From Fimenecus sp045655645 (lineage in GTDB: Bacteria; Bacillota; Clostridia; Oscillospirales; Acutalibacteraceae), in NCBI GenBank assembly GCA_045655645.1, contig JAZOPS010000045.1, positions 1-24,958 of the forward strand: a stretch of DNA of 24,958 bases, given 5' to 3'. The notes beneath the pieces are model-generated. The model searched no databases. It worked only from the letters and a program-made list of their open reading frames with translations, and had not been told where the DNA came from. Positions 16,878-23,888 of the stretch are shown here, piece by piece. The position numbers were made by a program, and so were the translations under genes. Numbering within the stretch: the first letter of the stretch is position 1; every line of letters begins with the position of its first letter.

Positions 16878-17591
16878 TTATTCTGCTACTGATGTTGACT
16901 CAGTTGACTGTGTCTCTGCTGGGGTTGTAGTAGTTGTAGTAGTTGTGGTTGTAGTAGTTGTTGTGGTTGTTGTAATCAAATTACCAGATTCATCCATAGC
17001 AATTGCTCCACCAAGAGAAATAAATATTCTGAAAGAATATGTTTCTCCATCTCCCACATTGTTTATAATTGGCATATCGTTCAAAACTTTTACTTCTGTA
17101 ACAACATCTGCAAAAGCTTCATTAGTCTTCAAAAATTCTTCATAAGCACGAAGGTGGTCAACTGCATCACGGATTTTTTGTGCCGCTGAAAGATCTCCTT
17201 CGATAACACAAACCGGATTGTTTTGCCAATCACTTAAAGAGATTGCTTTAATCTTTATGTATTCTGGGCGATTTGCCTGAATCAAAGTCATAAATTTCAC
17301 TGCACTTGGATTTTTTGATTTAATAGTTTCTAATCTGTTTTGAGCAAGCACAAGGTCATCATAAACAGCCTTGTATTGCTGTAACTGATTAATTTCATCT
17401 GTAATCACAGAGTTCTGTCTATTAACATCTTTTAAATGCCCTTTTAAAATTAATGTTCTTGTAAAAAAGCCAACATAAATGAGTAACATACAGAACAAAG
17501 CAATTAAAGCGATTTTTAAAATAATATCCTTTTTCTTTTTGCCATCAAGTAATTTTCGATAACTTGCTGGTAACAAACTAACCTTAAACAA
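16878..17591 (-). CDS. pilN: Pilus alignment protein PilN-like with poly-threonine tail
   Basis: This 237-residue protein starts MFKVSLLPASYRK, matching the conserved cytoplasmic PilN peptide (xxNLLPxxxR) that inserts into PilM. A membrane segment (about 25-47), a coiled coil (about 50-95) and a ferredoxin-like domain follow. After GGAIAMDESGNLI the protein carries an extra tail of 17 threonines and PAETQSTESTSVAE. This tail is outside the usual PilN fold and would lie on the outer face of the membrane. The start codon is TTG (17591) with GGAGGG 7 nt upstream, overlapping the end of pilM. The gap to the pilM stop is 3 nt, so translation is probably coupled, in keeping with a PilM-PilN complex. 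Confidence 0.88.
   Translation of the reverse strand: MFKVSLLPASYRKLLDGKKKKDIILKIALIALFCMLLIYVGFFTRTLILKGHLKDVNRQNSVITDEINQLQQYKAVYDDLVLAQNRLETIKSKNPSAVKFMTLIQANRPEYIKIKAISLSDWQNNPVCVIEGDLSAAQKIRDAVDHLRAYEEFLKTNEAFADVVTEVKVLNDMPIINNVGDGETYSFRIFISLGGAIAMDESGNLITTTTTTTTTTTTTTTTTPAETQSTESTSVAE
16923..16973 (-). repeat. Threonine-codon trinucleotide tract in pilN
   Basis: Seventeen consecutive ACN codons in mixed synonyms (ACA, ACC, ACT) encode the tail of PilN. The mixed codons make it less slippage-prone than a pure repeat. Any length change by whole codons keeps the frame. Confidence 0.9.
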
Positions 17592-17594
17592 AAC

Positions 17595-18566
17595 TTATCC
17601 CTCCAAACCTGACATTGCAACTCCAATACAGCTTGCATACTCACTCAATGGTGTTACACTCGCTGATTGAAGCGATGGATAGAACTGTGGAGTTTCCATT
17701 GGTACATAAATATTTTCTTGCAAGCTTGCCAAAATCTTTGGAGTAGCTGTAGAATTCACAATAAGATAAATCTTATCCATTGGAATATTATTCTGCATTG
17801 AATAATAACTGATGGTCGAAGATGTTTCTTGCATAAGGAAAGAAATAACTGACTCTAATTCTTCTTCACTATATGACTCGTCTCTTGAGTTTTTGAAAAT
17901 TGAAGAAACTGCTTTACGCATCTTTTCTGGAATTGTTATTGAACGAACCATTGAAATCTCGTTACCATGAACAACAATATAATTTAAAACATCGTCTGTA
18001 AGATTAACAATGCCATATTTAGCACCCTCACAGATTTCATTGATACCACGGCAATATGCAAGAAGTGATGAATCAATATCCTGAATTTGAAACTTTGATG
18101 CTGTGAAAATATTGATATAACCTTCAAGCATTTGTCTTCTTGCGGCTATAAGCATAACATTTGTCTGTGGAACGTCGTCATCATCTTTGGTCTCGCCTGC
18201 AACAACATAGTCAACTTCCATTTCCTGAATAGGAATAGGAATAAACTCTTGAGCTTGCAAAAGAACCATATTGCGAAGTTTATCACTATCTACTTTTGGG
18301 AAAGATGCATATCTCATAAGAATATTTTCGTTATTAACGGCAATTACAACATCTCTTGTTTGAAAGTTACCTGATGTAATCAATTGTGTGATTGCTGTGT
18401 TAAATTTGTCAGCATCTCTTATAAATCCTTCTTCAACAACTCCTTCTTCCAAAGGCATATATCCCATTGCAAGAATTTTATAAACACCGTTGTCCTTTGT
18501 GAGTTCAACAGCTCTAATTTCATTAGTTGTTATTTCACAACCAATTATACTTTTTACCTTAGCCAT
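17595..18566 (-). CDS. pilM: Actin-like pilus assembly protein PilM
   Basis: This 323-residue cytoplasmic protein of the PilM family has an actin/FtsA-like fold with IIGCEITTNEIRAVEL at the N-terminus (phosphate-1-type strand-turn) and VVIAVNNENILMRYASFP in the middle. LRNMVLLQAQEFIPIPIQEMEVDY is the characteristic PilM region (about 93-116). PilM forms the cytoplasmic ring that binds the N-terminal peptide of PilN and communicates with PilB. Its position directly ahead of pilN matches the conserved pilMNO order. ATG 18566 is preceded by GGAGAA. Confidence 0.93.
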   Translation of the reverse strand: MAKVKSIIGCEITTNEIRAVELTKDNGVYKILAMGYMPLEEGVVEEGFIRDADKFNTAITQLITSGNFQTRDVVIAVNNENILMRYASFPKVDSDKLRNMVLLQAQEFIPIPIQEMEVDYVVAGETKDDDDVPQTNVMLIAARRQMLEGYINIFTASKFQIQDIDSSLLAYCRGINEICEGAKYGIVNLTDDVLNYIVVHGNEISMVRSITIPEKMRKAVSSIFKNSRDESYSEEELESVISFLMQETSSTISYYSMQNNIPMDKIYLIVNSTATPKILASLQENIYVPMETPQFYPSLQSASVTPLSEYASCIGVAMSGLEG

Positions 18567-18598
18567 AGTATCATTCTCCTATATATACGGATAACTTT

Positions 18599-19807
18599 TT
18601 ATGCACCCATTGATGTAGATGCTGTAAGCATTGGAACATAAAGAGCGATAAGCATACCACCAACAACAACACCAACAAAAACAAGGGCAAGTGGTTCAAT
18701 CATAGCTCTAAGGTTACGTGATGTATTTTCAACGTCTTCTTCGAAGAACTCTGCAACTTTATCAAGAAGTTCAGGCAAAGCACCTGATTCTTCACCGATA
18801 GCCACCATACCTGTAACCATTGGAGGGAACAAACCGCTTTTTTCAAGTGCACTTGAAATTGGCGAACCTTCTTCAATATCTGAAATTGCTTTTTCAACTG
18901 CTTTTGCCAATTTATCACTACCAGCTGTTGGACCTGCACTCTTCATTGCTTCAACCGCTGTAACACCACCTGCAAGAAGTGTTGCAAATGTTCGACAAAA
19001 ACGAGCAACAACCATCTTTGTCATAAATGAACCAAACATCGGCATTGTAAGTTTTGTGTTCTCCCAGAAAATATGAGCTGGAGGACTCTTAATAATTAAG
19101 AAAATCGCACCACCAATAATACCAGCAACTAAAATCCATGTTCCAGTATTTGCAATCAAGCTATCAGAAGCATCGAAAATAAATTGTGAAAGTGCATTAA
19201 GTTCCATACCTTCTTTCATCATTCCTTTAAAAGTAGGAACCATGAAATAAAGCATGGCAATCAAAATTACAACCGCCATAATACCAACTGTTCTAGGATA
19301 TGAGAACGCAGATTTAATGTTTTTCTGAAGATTTTTTTCTTTCTGCATCTGGTCAGCAAGGCTGACAAGCGATTGCTCCATAATACCACCAGTTTCACCA
19401 GCTGCAATCATAGCTATGAACAATGGTGAGAAAATTTTGGGATATTCTTTAAATGCATCTGAAAGAGGCATACCACCTTCAACATTCCTTGCGATTGTGT
19501 CAATTGCGTTGGCAAATTTGCCGTTTTCTGTCTGTTTAGACAAAGTTGAAAGTGCTCTTGTAATTGGAACACCAGCCGAAAGCATAACTGCTAACTGGCG
19601 ACAGAAAACCGCTACATCTTCTGTTGTAACTTTACCACCAGATTTTGCTGACATTTTGTTAGCATTATTTGCTTTTTCTTTCATCTCCGTAACAATAATA
19701 CCAGCTTCACGGAGTTTATTTATAGCTTGGGACGAGTTATCAGCAATAACTTCGCCGTGAACATTTTGACCTTGTCGGTTTAAACCGTCATAAGTAAATG
19801 CTGCCAA
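18599..19807 (-). CDS. pilC: Inner-membrane platform protein PilC (GspF family)
   Basis: This 402-residue polytopic membrane protein begins AAFTYDGLNRQGQNVHGEV, the standard PilC/GspF start, and holds two GspF domains. The first contains FCRQLAVMLSAGVPITRAL (about 67-85). The second contains FCRTFATLLAGGVTAVEAM and GEESGALPELLDKVAEFFEEDV. Three or four membrane helices separate them and end the protein. PilC is the platform that PilB and PilT rotate to insert or remove pilin subunits. The start codon is TTG 19807, preceded by AGGGGGA. Length is normal. It lies between pilT and pilM. Confidence 0.96.
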   Translation of the reverse strand: MAAFTYDGLNRQGQNVHGEVIADNSSQAINKLREAGIIVTEMKEKANNANKMSAKSGGKVTTEDVAVFCRQLAVMLSAGVPITRALSTLSKQTENGKFANAIDTIARNVEGGMPLSDAFKEYPKIFSPLFIAMIAAGETGGIMEQSLVSLADQMQKEKNLQKNIKSAFSYPRTVGIMAVVILIAMLYFMVPTFKGMMKEGMELNALSQFIFDASDSLIANTGTWILVAGIIGGAIFLIIKSPPAHIFWENTKLTMPMFGSFMTKMVVARFCRTFATLLAGGVTAVEAMKSAGPTAGSDKLAKAVEKAISDIEEGSPISSALEKSGLFPPMVTGMVAIGEESGALPELLDKVAEFFEEDVENTSRNLRAMIEPLALVFVGVVVGGMLIALYVPMLTASTSMGA

Positions 19808-19833
19808 GAGATTTCCCCCTTTAATTAAGGTGA

Positions 19834-20934
19834 TTAATAGCCCATAGTGGCCATAAGTCTTAAAACTTCTTTTTGGTCAACACAGAATTCAACTACTGAA
19901 TCCTTTGAAATTTTCTGTTGTTTAAGAAGATTAAGCAATGCTTGGTCCATAGTCTGCATACCTTGCATCTGACCTGTTTGCATTGTTGCATAAAGTTGAT
20001 GTTCTTTCTCTTCACGAATAAGGTTTTTAATCGCTGGAGTATCAACCATATATTCAACGGCGGCAACTCTGCCTTTGCCGTTAATTGTCGGAATAAGTTG
20101 CTGAGAAATAACTGCTTTCAATGAGTTTGCGAGCTGAGAACGGATTTGTGCCTTTTGTTCAGCTGGGAAAGAGTCGATAATTCTCGAAATTGTGAGCGGA
20201 GCAGTCTGAGTATGAAGTGTTGAGAAAACCAAGTGACCTGTTTCAGCTGCTGTTACCGCGATTTTAATACTTTCAGGGTCACGCATTTCACCAATCATAA
20301 TAGTATCGGGGTCGTGACGAAGTACTGTACGAAGAGCGTTTGCAAAGCTTTTTGTATCTGTTCCGATTTCTCTTTGTCTGATTGTTGATTTCTTGTGTGT
20401 ATGTAAGAATTCTATAGGGTCTTCAACCGTTACGATGTTTGTTTCATATCTTTCGTTTATGTAGTTAAGCATCGCTGCAAGAGTTGTTGACTTACCACTA
20501 CCTGTTGGTCCTGTAACAAGAACAAGACCACGGGGAAGATTGCAAAGTCTCTTAACGTCAGCAGGAAGTCCTAACTTATCCAAGTCAGGAATATTGAATG
20601 GAATTGCTCTAAAAACTGCTGCAATTGAGTTTCTCTGAACAATAACATTACCACGGAAACGCGCACAACCTGGAACTGAAACTGCAAGGTCAAGTTCCCA
20701 TTCAACTTCTAACTCTCGTTTCTGGTCATCTGAAATAACCTGAAGAAGAAGAGCTTCAACATCTTCCGGAAACATTCTTGGTAATTCTTCTTGTCTAACA
20801 AGGTCACCATTTATGCGGATACATGGTGGAATACCACTGACGATATGAAGGTCGGAGCCTTTTTTCTCAACCGTAAGTCTGAGAAGGTCTTCTAATGTAA
20901 CCGGATAATTACTTGGTTTACCGGAAAATTGCAT
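19834..20934 (-). CDS. pilT: Pilus retraction ATPase PilT
   Basis: This 366-residue cytoplasmic ATPase begins with the PAS-like N domain (SDLHIVSGIPPCIRINGDL). The core follows: Walker A GPTGSGKST (Lys148), TVEDPIEF, Walker B RHDPDTIMIGEMRD, and the His-box STLHTQTA. The C-terminal AIKNLIREEKEHQL corresponds to the PilT AIRNLIRE motif needed for retraction. No tetracysteine is present, separating it from PilB. Its presence means the pili can retract, so twitching, DNA uptake or adhesin pull-back are possible. It follows the LysM/secretin-N gene after an 87-nt gap that carries a stem-loop. Confidence 0.97.
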   Translation of the reverse strand: MQFSGKPSNYPVTLEDLLRLTVEKKGSDLHIVSGIPPCIRINGDLVRQEELPRMFPEDVEALLLQVISDDQKRELEVEWELDLAVSVPGCARFRGNVIVQRNSIAAVFRAIPFNIPDLDKLGLPADVKRLCNLPRGLVLVTGPTGSGKSTTLAAMLNYINERYETNIVTVEDPIEFLHTHKKSTIRQREIGTDTKSFANALRTVLRHDPDTIMIGEMRDPESIKIAVTAAETGHLVFSTLHTQTAPLTISRIIDSFPAEQKAQIRSQLANSLKAVISQQLIPTINGKGRVAAVEYMVDTPAIKNLIREEKEHQLYATMQTGQMQGMQTMDQALLNLLKQQKISKDSVVEFCVDQKEVLRLMATMGY

Positions 20935-20986
20935 GAATTTTCATCTCTTTTCTTCAAAATATAAAAAGCTTTTATAGGCGGGTATA

Positions 20987-21007
20987 GGGGTGCGAGTTTC
21001 GCACCCC
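20987..21007 (-). other. Intra-operon stem-loop between LysM/secretin-N gene and pilT
   Basis: A 9-bp perfect GC-rich stem (20987-20995 with 20999-21007) has a 3-nt loop. On the minus-strand mRNA an A-run precedes it and no U-run follows. On the + strand it is followed by AATTTTTTT, the layout of a terminator for antisense transcription. It could otherwise be a processing or mRNA-stability element. Confidence 0.65.
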
Positions 21008-21021
21008 AATTTTTTTCTTAA

Positions 21022-22812
21022 TTATGCGTTTTCAAGAACCTCAAGAAGATTTGCCATTCTTGTAGCCTGTGCTGAAGTTACCTCTGCATAAACAACAACT
21101 TTATAATCAATTTCGTCGCCCATCTTGTTTTCTACCACGACAAATTTATAATTTACTGCACTAAACACATCCGGATAAAGAGTCTTCATTACTGAAAGAT
21201 TACTATTTATTGCTTTTTCTGCATATGATCTATCTTTATCAGTTTTTGAAGCAATAGGAATCCAAGTTTTGGTGTTGTCACCGTCAACTGAATCAAGTCT
21301 TTCAAGTAATGGCAAGATTTCATTGTTCCATGTTGCATCGTCACAATAAACGATAATGTTGTTTGTAATATTTGAATGGTCGTATTGATAGAATGAAACG
21401 TTTTCATAAGTTACTCCCTGAAGGCGTTTCATAAGTTCATCAACAGTGCAATTTTGAGCTGTATATGTATGAACTGTGTCAGCTGCAGAAGCAACATTTT
21501 CATCAACTGCTGTAATAATTGCTTTCACTTTATCAATTGCACTCTGTTTACCGAAGAGCCAAAGAGATTTTGTCATTCTTTCATGACCGTAAGTTGAAAC
21601 TTCTTCGCCTGACTTAGCGATGAGTGCTTCTGCGTCACTTCTTGTGATATTTATAAGGTCGATTTTTTCAAATACTGTTGGCTCTTCAACTGGTTCTTCT
21701 GTTGTTGAGTCATCAGGATTTGTATTTGTTGAATCATCAGGATTTGGAGTTGTGTTACCTGTTGAATCATCCGGTGTTGGTGTTTCATCACCTGTTGAGC
21801 CATCAGGATTTGGGGTTGTGTTTCCATCACCGGTAATATTGCCGAGTGCTTCTTCTGTGTCAACAACCTTTTTGATTGTCATAATATCTGAAAGTTGAGT
21901 TCCACTTACATACACGAACAAAGTCATTGGATATGAAGACATTGTGATACCAGTGTGAAGACCAAGACTTCCGAGAAGGCTTGAAAATTCAGATGCTGTT
22001 ATATAATCAAGTTTGATAGGGGTAAATGCAGCTGCAATGCTGTTGCTGCCTACACTGATATTCTCACTTGCGTCGAGAATTTCAATAAGCTCTTTAAGTT
22101 TTGCCATTTCTTTTGGATATGCACTAATCCAGATTTCTCTTTGGTTGTTTGACTGAGAAACTGTTTTCATGCTTGAAAGACCAAGAGCACTTGCCTGACT
22201 CATAAGTTCTGTGTGAGTAATATATTTAAGTGTGAACTTTGTAAGAACAAGTGTGTCAACAAATGTTGTGTTAAGGTCTTCAGGAGTTGAAATCAAAAGA
22301 GTGTTACCATCTTTAAGATATGAAAGACCTGCAAATCTTGTAACATAATCAAGTGCTTTCATTGGAGACATATCTTCAAGTTCAATGCTGATTTTTGAAT
22401 CTGTACCCTTAAAAATTACTGTGTAACCTGCATTGTAAGCAATTGCTGAAACAAGGTCTTTAACATTTGCATCTTTTGCCTTAATTGTAATTTTTGATGA
22501 AACAATGCTTGAAGGTGCGTTAGCTGATGTGATTGGAAGCTTAAGCACTTGGCCTCTATAGAGAGTGTCATTACTGTCAAGACTGTTATAAGTCATAATA
22601 TCGCTTATTGTAATACCATTTTTCTGAGCAATTGATGACATTGTATCACCGCTCTTAACTGAATAGTAGCGATATTGACCAAGGCTGGTTCCTTTTGAAC
22701 CACCATAATTTTCTGAACCCATAACAGTGAGTGGTGCCACAGCACTGAAGATGAGAATCAGTGACAAAGCAATTACAAGAATTGATTTGCCGAACTTCTT
22801 AGAACCTTTCAT
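21022..22812 (-). CDS. Secreted LysM protein with secretin N-domains but no secretin barrel
   Basis: This 596-residue protein has a signal peptide (about 1-32), then a LysM peptidoglycan-binding domain (48-93: YYSVKSGDTMSSIAQKNGI ... LYRGQVLKLP). Next come an STN/N0-like domain (106-176), two secretin-N (N1-type) alpha/beta units (184-250, 260-322), and a Thr/Asn/Pro/Asp linker (326-380). Two further N1-like units (381-446, 452-520) and a C-terminal alpha/beta segment (525-596) follow. N0/N1 domains form the periplasmic rings of PilQ/GspD. The C-terminal secretin channel domain is absent, which fits a cell without an outer membrane. The gene lies between a PilP-like gene and pilT, the place where a PilQ would be expected to act. 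I infer a wall-anchored guide ring for the pilus. The domain calls are by eye. The ribosome site is AGGGGGA. Confidence 0.78.
   Translation of the reverse strand: MKGSKKFGKSILVIALSLILIFSAVAPLTVMGSENYGGSKGTSLGQYRYYSVKSGDTMSSIAQKNGITISDIMTYNSLDSNDTLYRGQVLKLPITSANAPSSIVSSKITIKAKDANVKDLVSAIAYNAGYTVIFKGTDSKISIELEDMSPMKALDYVTRFAGLSYLKDGNTLLISTPEDLNTTFVDTLVLTKFTLKYITHTELMSQASALGLSSMKTVSQSNNQREIWISAYPKEMAKLKELIEILDASENISVGSNSIAAAFTPIKLDYITASEFSSLLGSLGLHTGITMSSYPMTLFVYVSGTQLSDIMTIKKVVDTEEALGNITGDGNTTPNPDGSTGDETPTPDDSTGNTTPNPDDSTNTNPDDSTTEEPVEEPTVFEKIDLINITRSDAEALIAKSGEEVSTYGHERMTKSLWLFGKQSAIDKVKAIITAVDENVASAADTVHTYTAQNCTVDELMKRLQGVTYENVSFYQYDHSNITNNIIVYCDDATWNNEILPLLERLDSVDGDNTKTWIPIASKTDKDRSYAEKAINSNLSVMKTLYPDVFSAVNYKFVVVENKMGDEIDYKVVVYAEVTSAQATRMANLLEVLENA
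21690..21845 (-). repeat. Repetitive Asn-Pro-Asp-Asp-Ser-Thr linker in the LysM/secretin-N gene
   Basis: Degenerate repeats encode units such as NTTPNPDDST and TPTPDDSTG, separating the first three secretin-type domains from the last two. The composition is typical of flexible, possibly glycosylated wall-protein linkers. Confidence 0.7.
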
Positions 22813-22877
22813 TTTTAGTTCCCCCTAAAAAACTTTTATGTTAAATAAAATGATTACAAAATTTGTTTCGATACGAT

Positions 22878-23399
22878 TTATTTGCCGTATTTAATTTCAA
22901 CTTTCTTTTCGCCAAGAGCAATTACAACACAGTCATCTGTAATATCTTCAACTACCCACGATGAACCATTTATGTAGTCACCAACATTGAGGTTTGGATA
23001 TGAATTTGTTTTGGTTTCCATAACCGCTGTGTAATAACCATCAGAGTTTTTAATGATTGTTGTGATTTTCGCGTTTGCAACATCAACTTCATCAAAAACA
23101 TTATCGCCTTCAATTTCGATGTCTTCTAAATCTCTAACATCTTGTGGAAGAGCATCAACGTTTTGAGCTTCGCCACCACCAACTGGAGTTGTATCAATTT
23201 CAGGTGATTTTGTTGTGATAATAATTACAAGAGCAACAAGTACTGAAATAGCAACCAACACCGCTGGTATAATTATTTTCATTTTTGGGTTTTTATCAAA
23301 AAAGGCTGTAAAACTACTTCCACCTGTTTTAGTGGAACTTTTGCCACCTTTAGACTTAAGTTTTGCGATTAAATCTTTGATATCCATATTCATATCCAT
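22878..23399 (-). CDS. Bitopic membrane protein, PilP/GspC-like
   Basis: This is a 173-residue protein and the first gene of the long pil operon. A polar N-terminus (1-38) is followed by one membrane helix (about 40-63) and an acidic linker (about 75-105). A small C-terminal beta domain (108-172) contains LNVGDYINGSSWVVEDITDDCVVIALGEKKVEI. That pattern (VGdxIxGSxW.V..I..d.V.l..G) resembles the HR/PilP domain that contacts the N0 domain of secretins in PilP and GspC. The next gene encodes N0/N1-type domains, which strengthens this reading. It differs from classical PilP in having a membrane helix rather than a lipoprotein signal, so it is also GspC-like. GGGAGG precedes ATG 23399; later in-frame ATGs at codons 3 and 5 are less well placed. 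Confidence 0.65.
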   Translation of the reverse strand: MDMNMDIKDLIAKLKSKGGKSSTKTGGSSFTAFFDKNPKMKIIIPAVLVAISVLVALVIIITTKSPEIDTTPVGGGEAQNVDALPQDVRDLEDIEIEGDNVFDEVDVANAKITTIIKNSDGYYTAVMETKTNSYPNLNVGDYINGSSWVVEDITDDCVVIALGEKKVEIKYGK

Positions 23400-23491
23400 A
23401 CGGAAAACGCCTCCCGATTCTAGTTAAACACAATATGTTGTGGTCAGGGCCTATATTTTCAACAATTCTAAAAAAGATTAGACTTCGCCCC

Positions 23492-23513
23492 ATTGTGCAT
23501 ATTTATACACAAT
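23492..23513. promoter_or_regulatory. Candidate operator palindrome at the pil operon start site
   Basis: The arms ATTGTGCATA and TATACACAAT form a 22-bp inverted repeat with one mismatched pair around a central TT. It starts 2 bp downstream of the -10 hexamer and covers the predicted transcription start, the classical place for a dimeric repressor site. As RNA it could also fold, but the AT-rich arms favour a DNA site. Confidence 0.5.
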
Positions 23514-23514
23514 T

Positions 23515-23543
23515 ATTTTACTACCAAAAAGCGTTAAAATCAA
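23515..23543 (-). promoter_or_regulatory. Promoter of the long pil operon
   Basis: Minus strand: -35 TTGATT, a 17-nt spacer, -10 TAAAAT, with start near 23508. It is the only good promoter I see between the upstream terminator and the PilP-like gene, and it would drive about 16 kb of pil genes. Confidence 0.7.
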
Positions 23544-23650
23544 CCCTAAAATTCCCTTTTCTGCGTACAAATTAATCACTATATTTTGTGTATTTTGACA
23601 TATATTTTCGACACCAGTTTTAGTTATTATTTTTGAGACTAAAAGCAACT

Positions 23651-23688
23651 AAAAAATCCCGAAAAAAACCGCAGTTCTTTTCGGGATT
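23651..23688 (-). terminator. Intrinsic terminator of the GNT-repeat protein gene
   Basis: Minus strand AATCCCGAAAA pairs with TTTTCGGGATT (11 bp) around a 12-nt loop, followed by a T-run (A-run from 23651 on the + strand). It lies 23 nt after the stop codon. Confidence 0.9.
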
Positions 23689-23710
23689 ATTTATCAAAAT
23701 TGTTTCACCA

Positions 23711-23888
23711 ATTAATATTTAAACTGGTTATATGTTGCCTTTGAATAAGCTGAACCTGTACCGTTGACAGAAATACCAACTTTAAGCTTCATGTTAGCTG
23801 CAAAGTCTGCTGCAACAACATATTCTGTAATCTTTCCATCTTCAATTGTTGCTGTAATCCAAATATTTGTATAGTTTGCCTTTGAGCT
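23711..23888. repeat. Direct repeat, copy A (C-terminal coding part of GNT-repeat gene)
   Basis: This stretch is identical to 24781-24958 except for one base (23766 G against 24836 A). Similarity begins one base outside the stop codon and stops at once on the 3' side. Confidence 0.97.

Larger units (their letters stand above)
23400..23711. other. Intergenic control region (312 bp) upstream of the pil operon
   Basis: It holds no gene. From right to left it contains the terminator of the GNT-repeat gene, an AT-rich stretch, the pil operon promoter, a palindrome at the start site, and a leader of about 110 nt. The leader carries a CACAA-N4-TTGTG inverted repeat (23429-23442) whose arms reuse the palindrome's arm sequence in the opposite order. 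Confidence 0.7.

Noticed and set aside
18132..18641. Overlapping + strand open frames opposite pilM/pilC
   Set aside because: No ribosome sites or recognisable products; the minus-strand genes explain the region.
6112..23399. Competence (Com), type II secretion or Tad pilus locus
   Set aside because: PilT, PilM/N/O and PilX-type pilins together with PilB/PilC point to type IVa-like pili. There is no secretin barrel for type II secretion and no TadA/CpaF-type genes.
23595..23623. TTGACA on the + strand as a promoter
   Set aside because: The hexamer at the right spacing (TTTTAG) is poor and no + strand gene follows.
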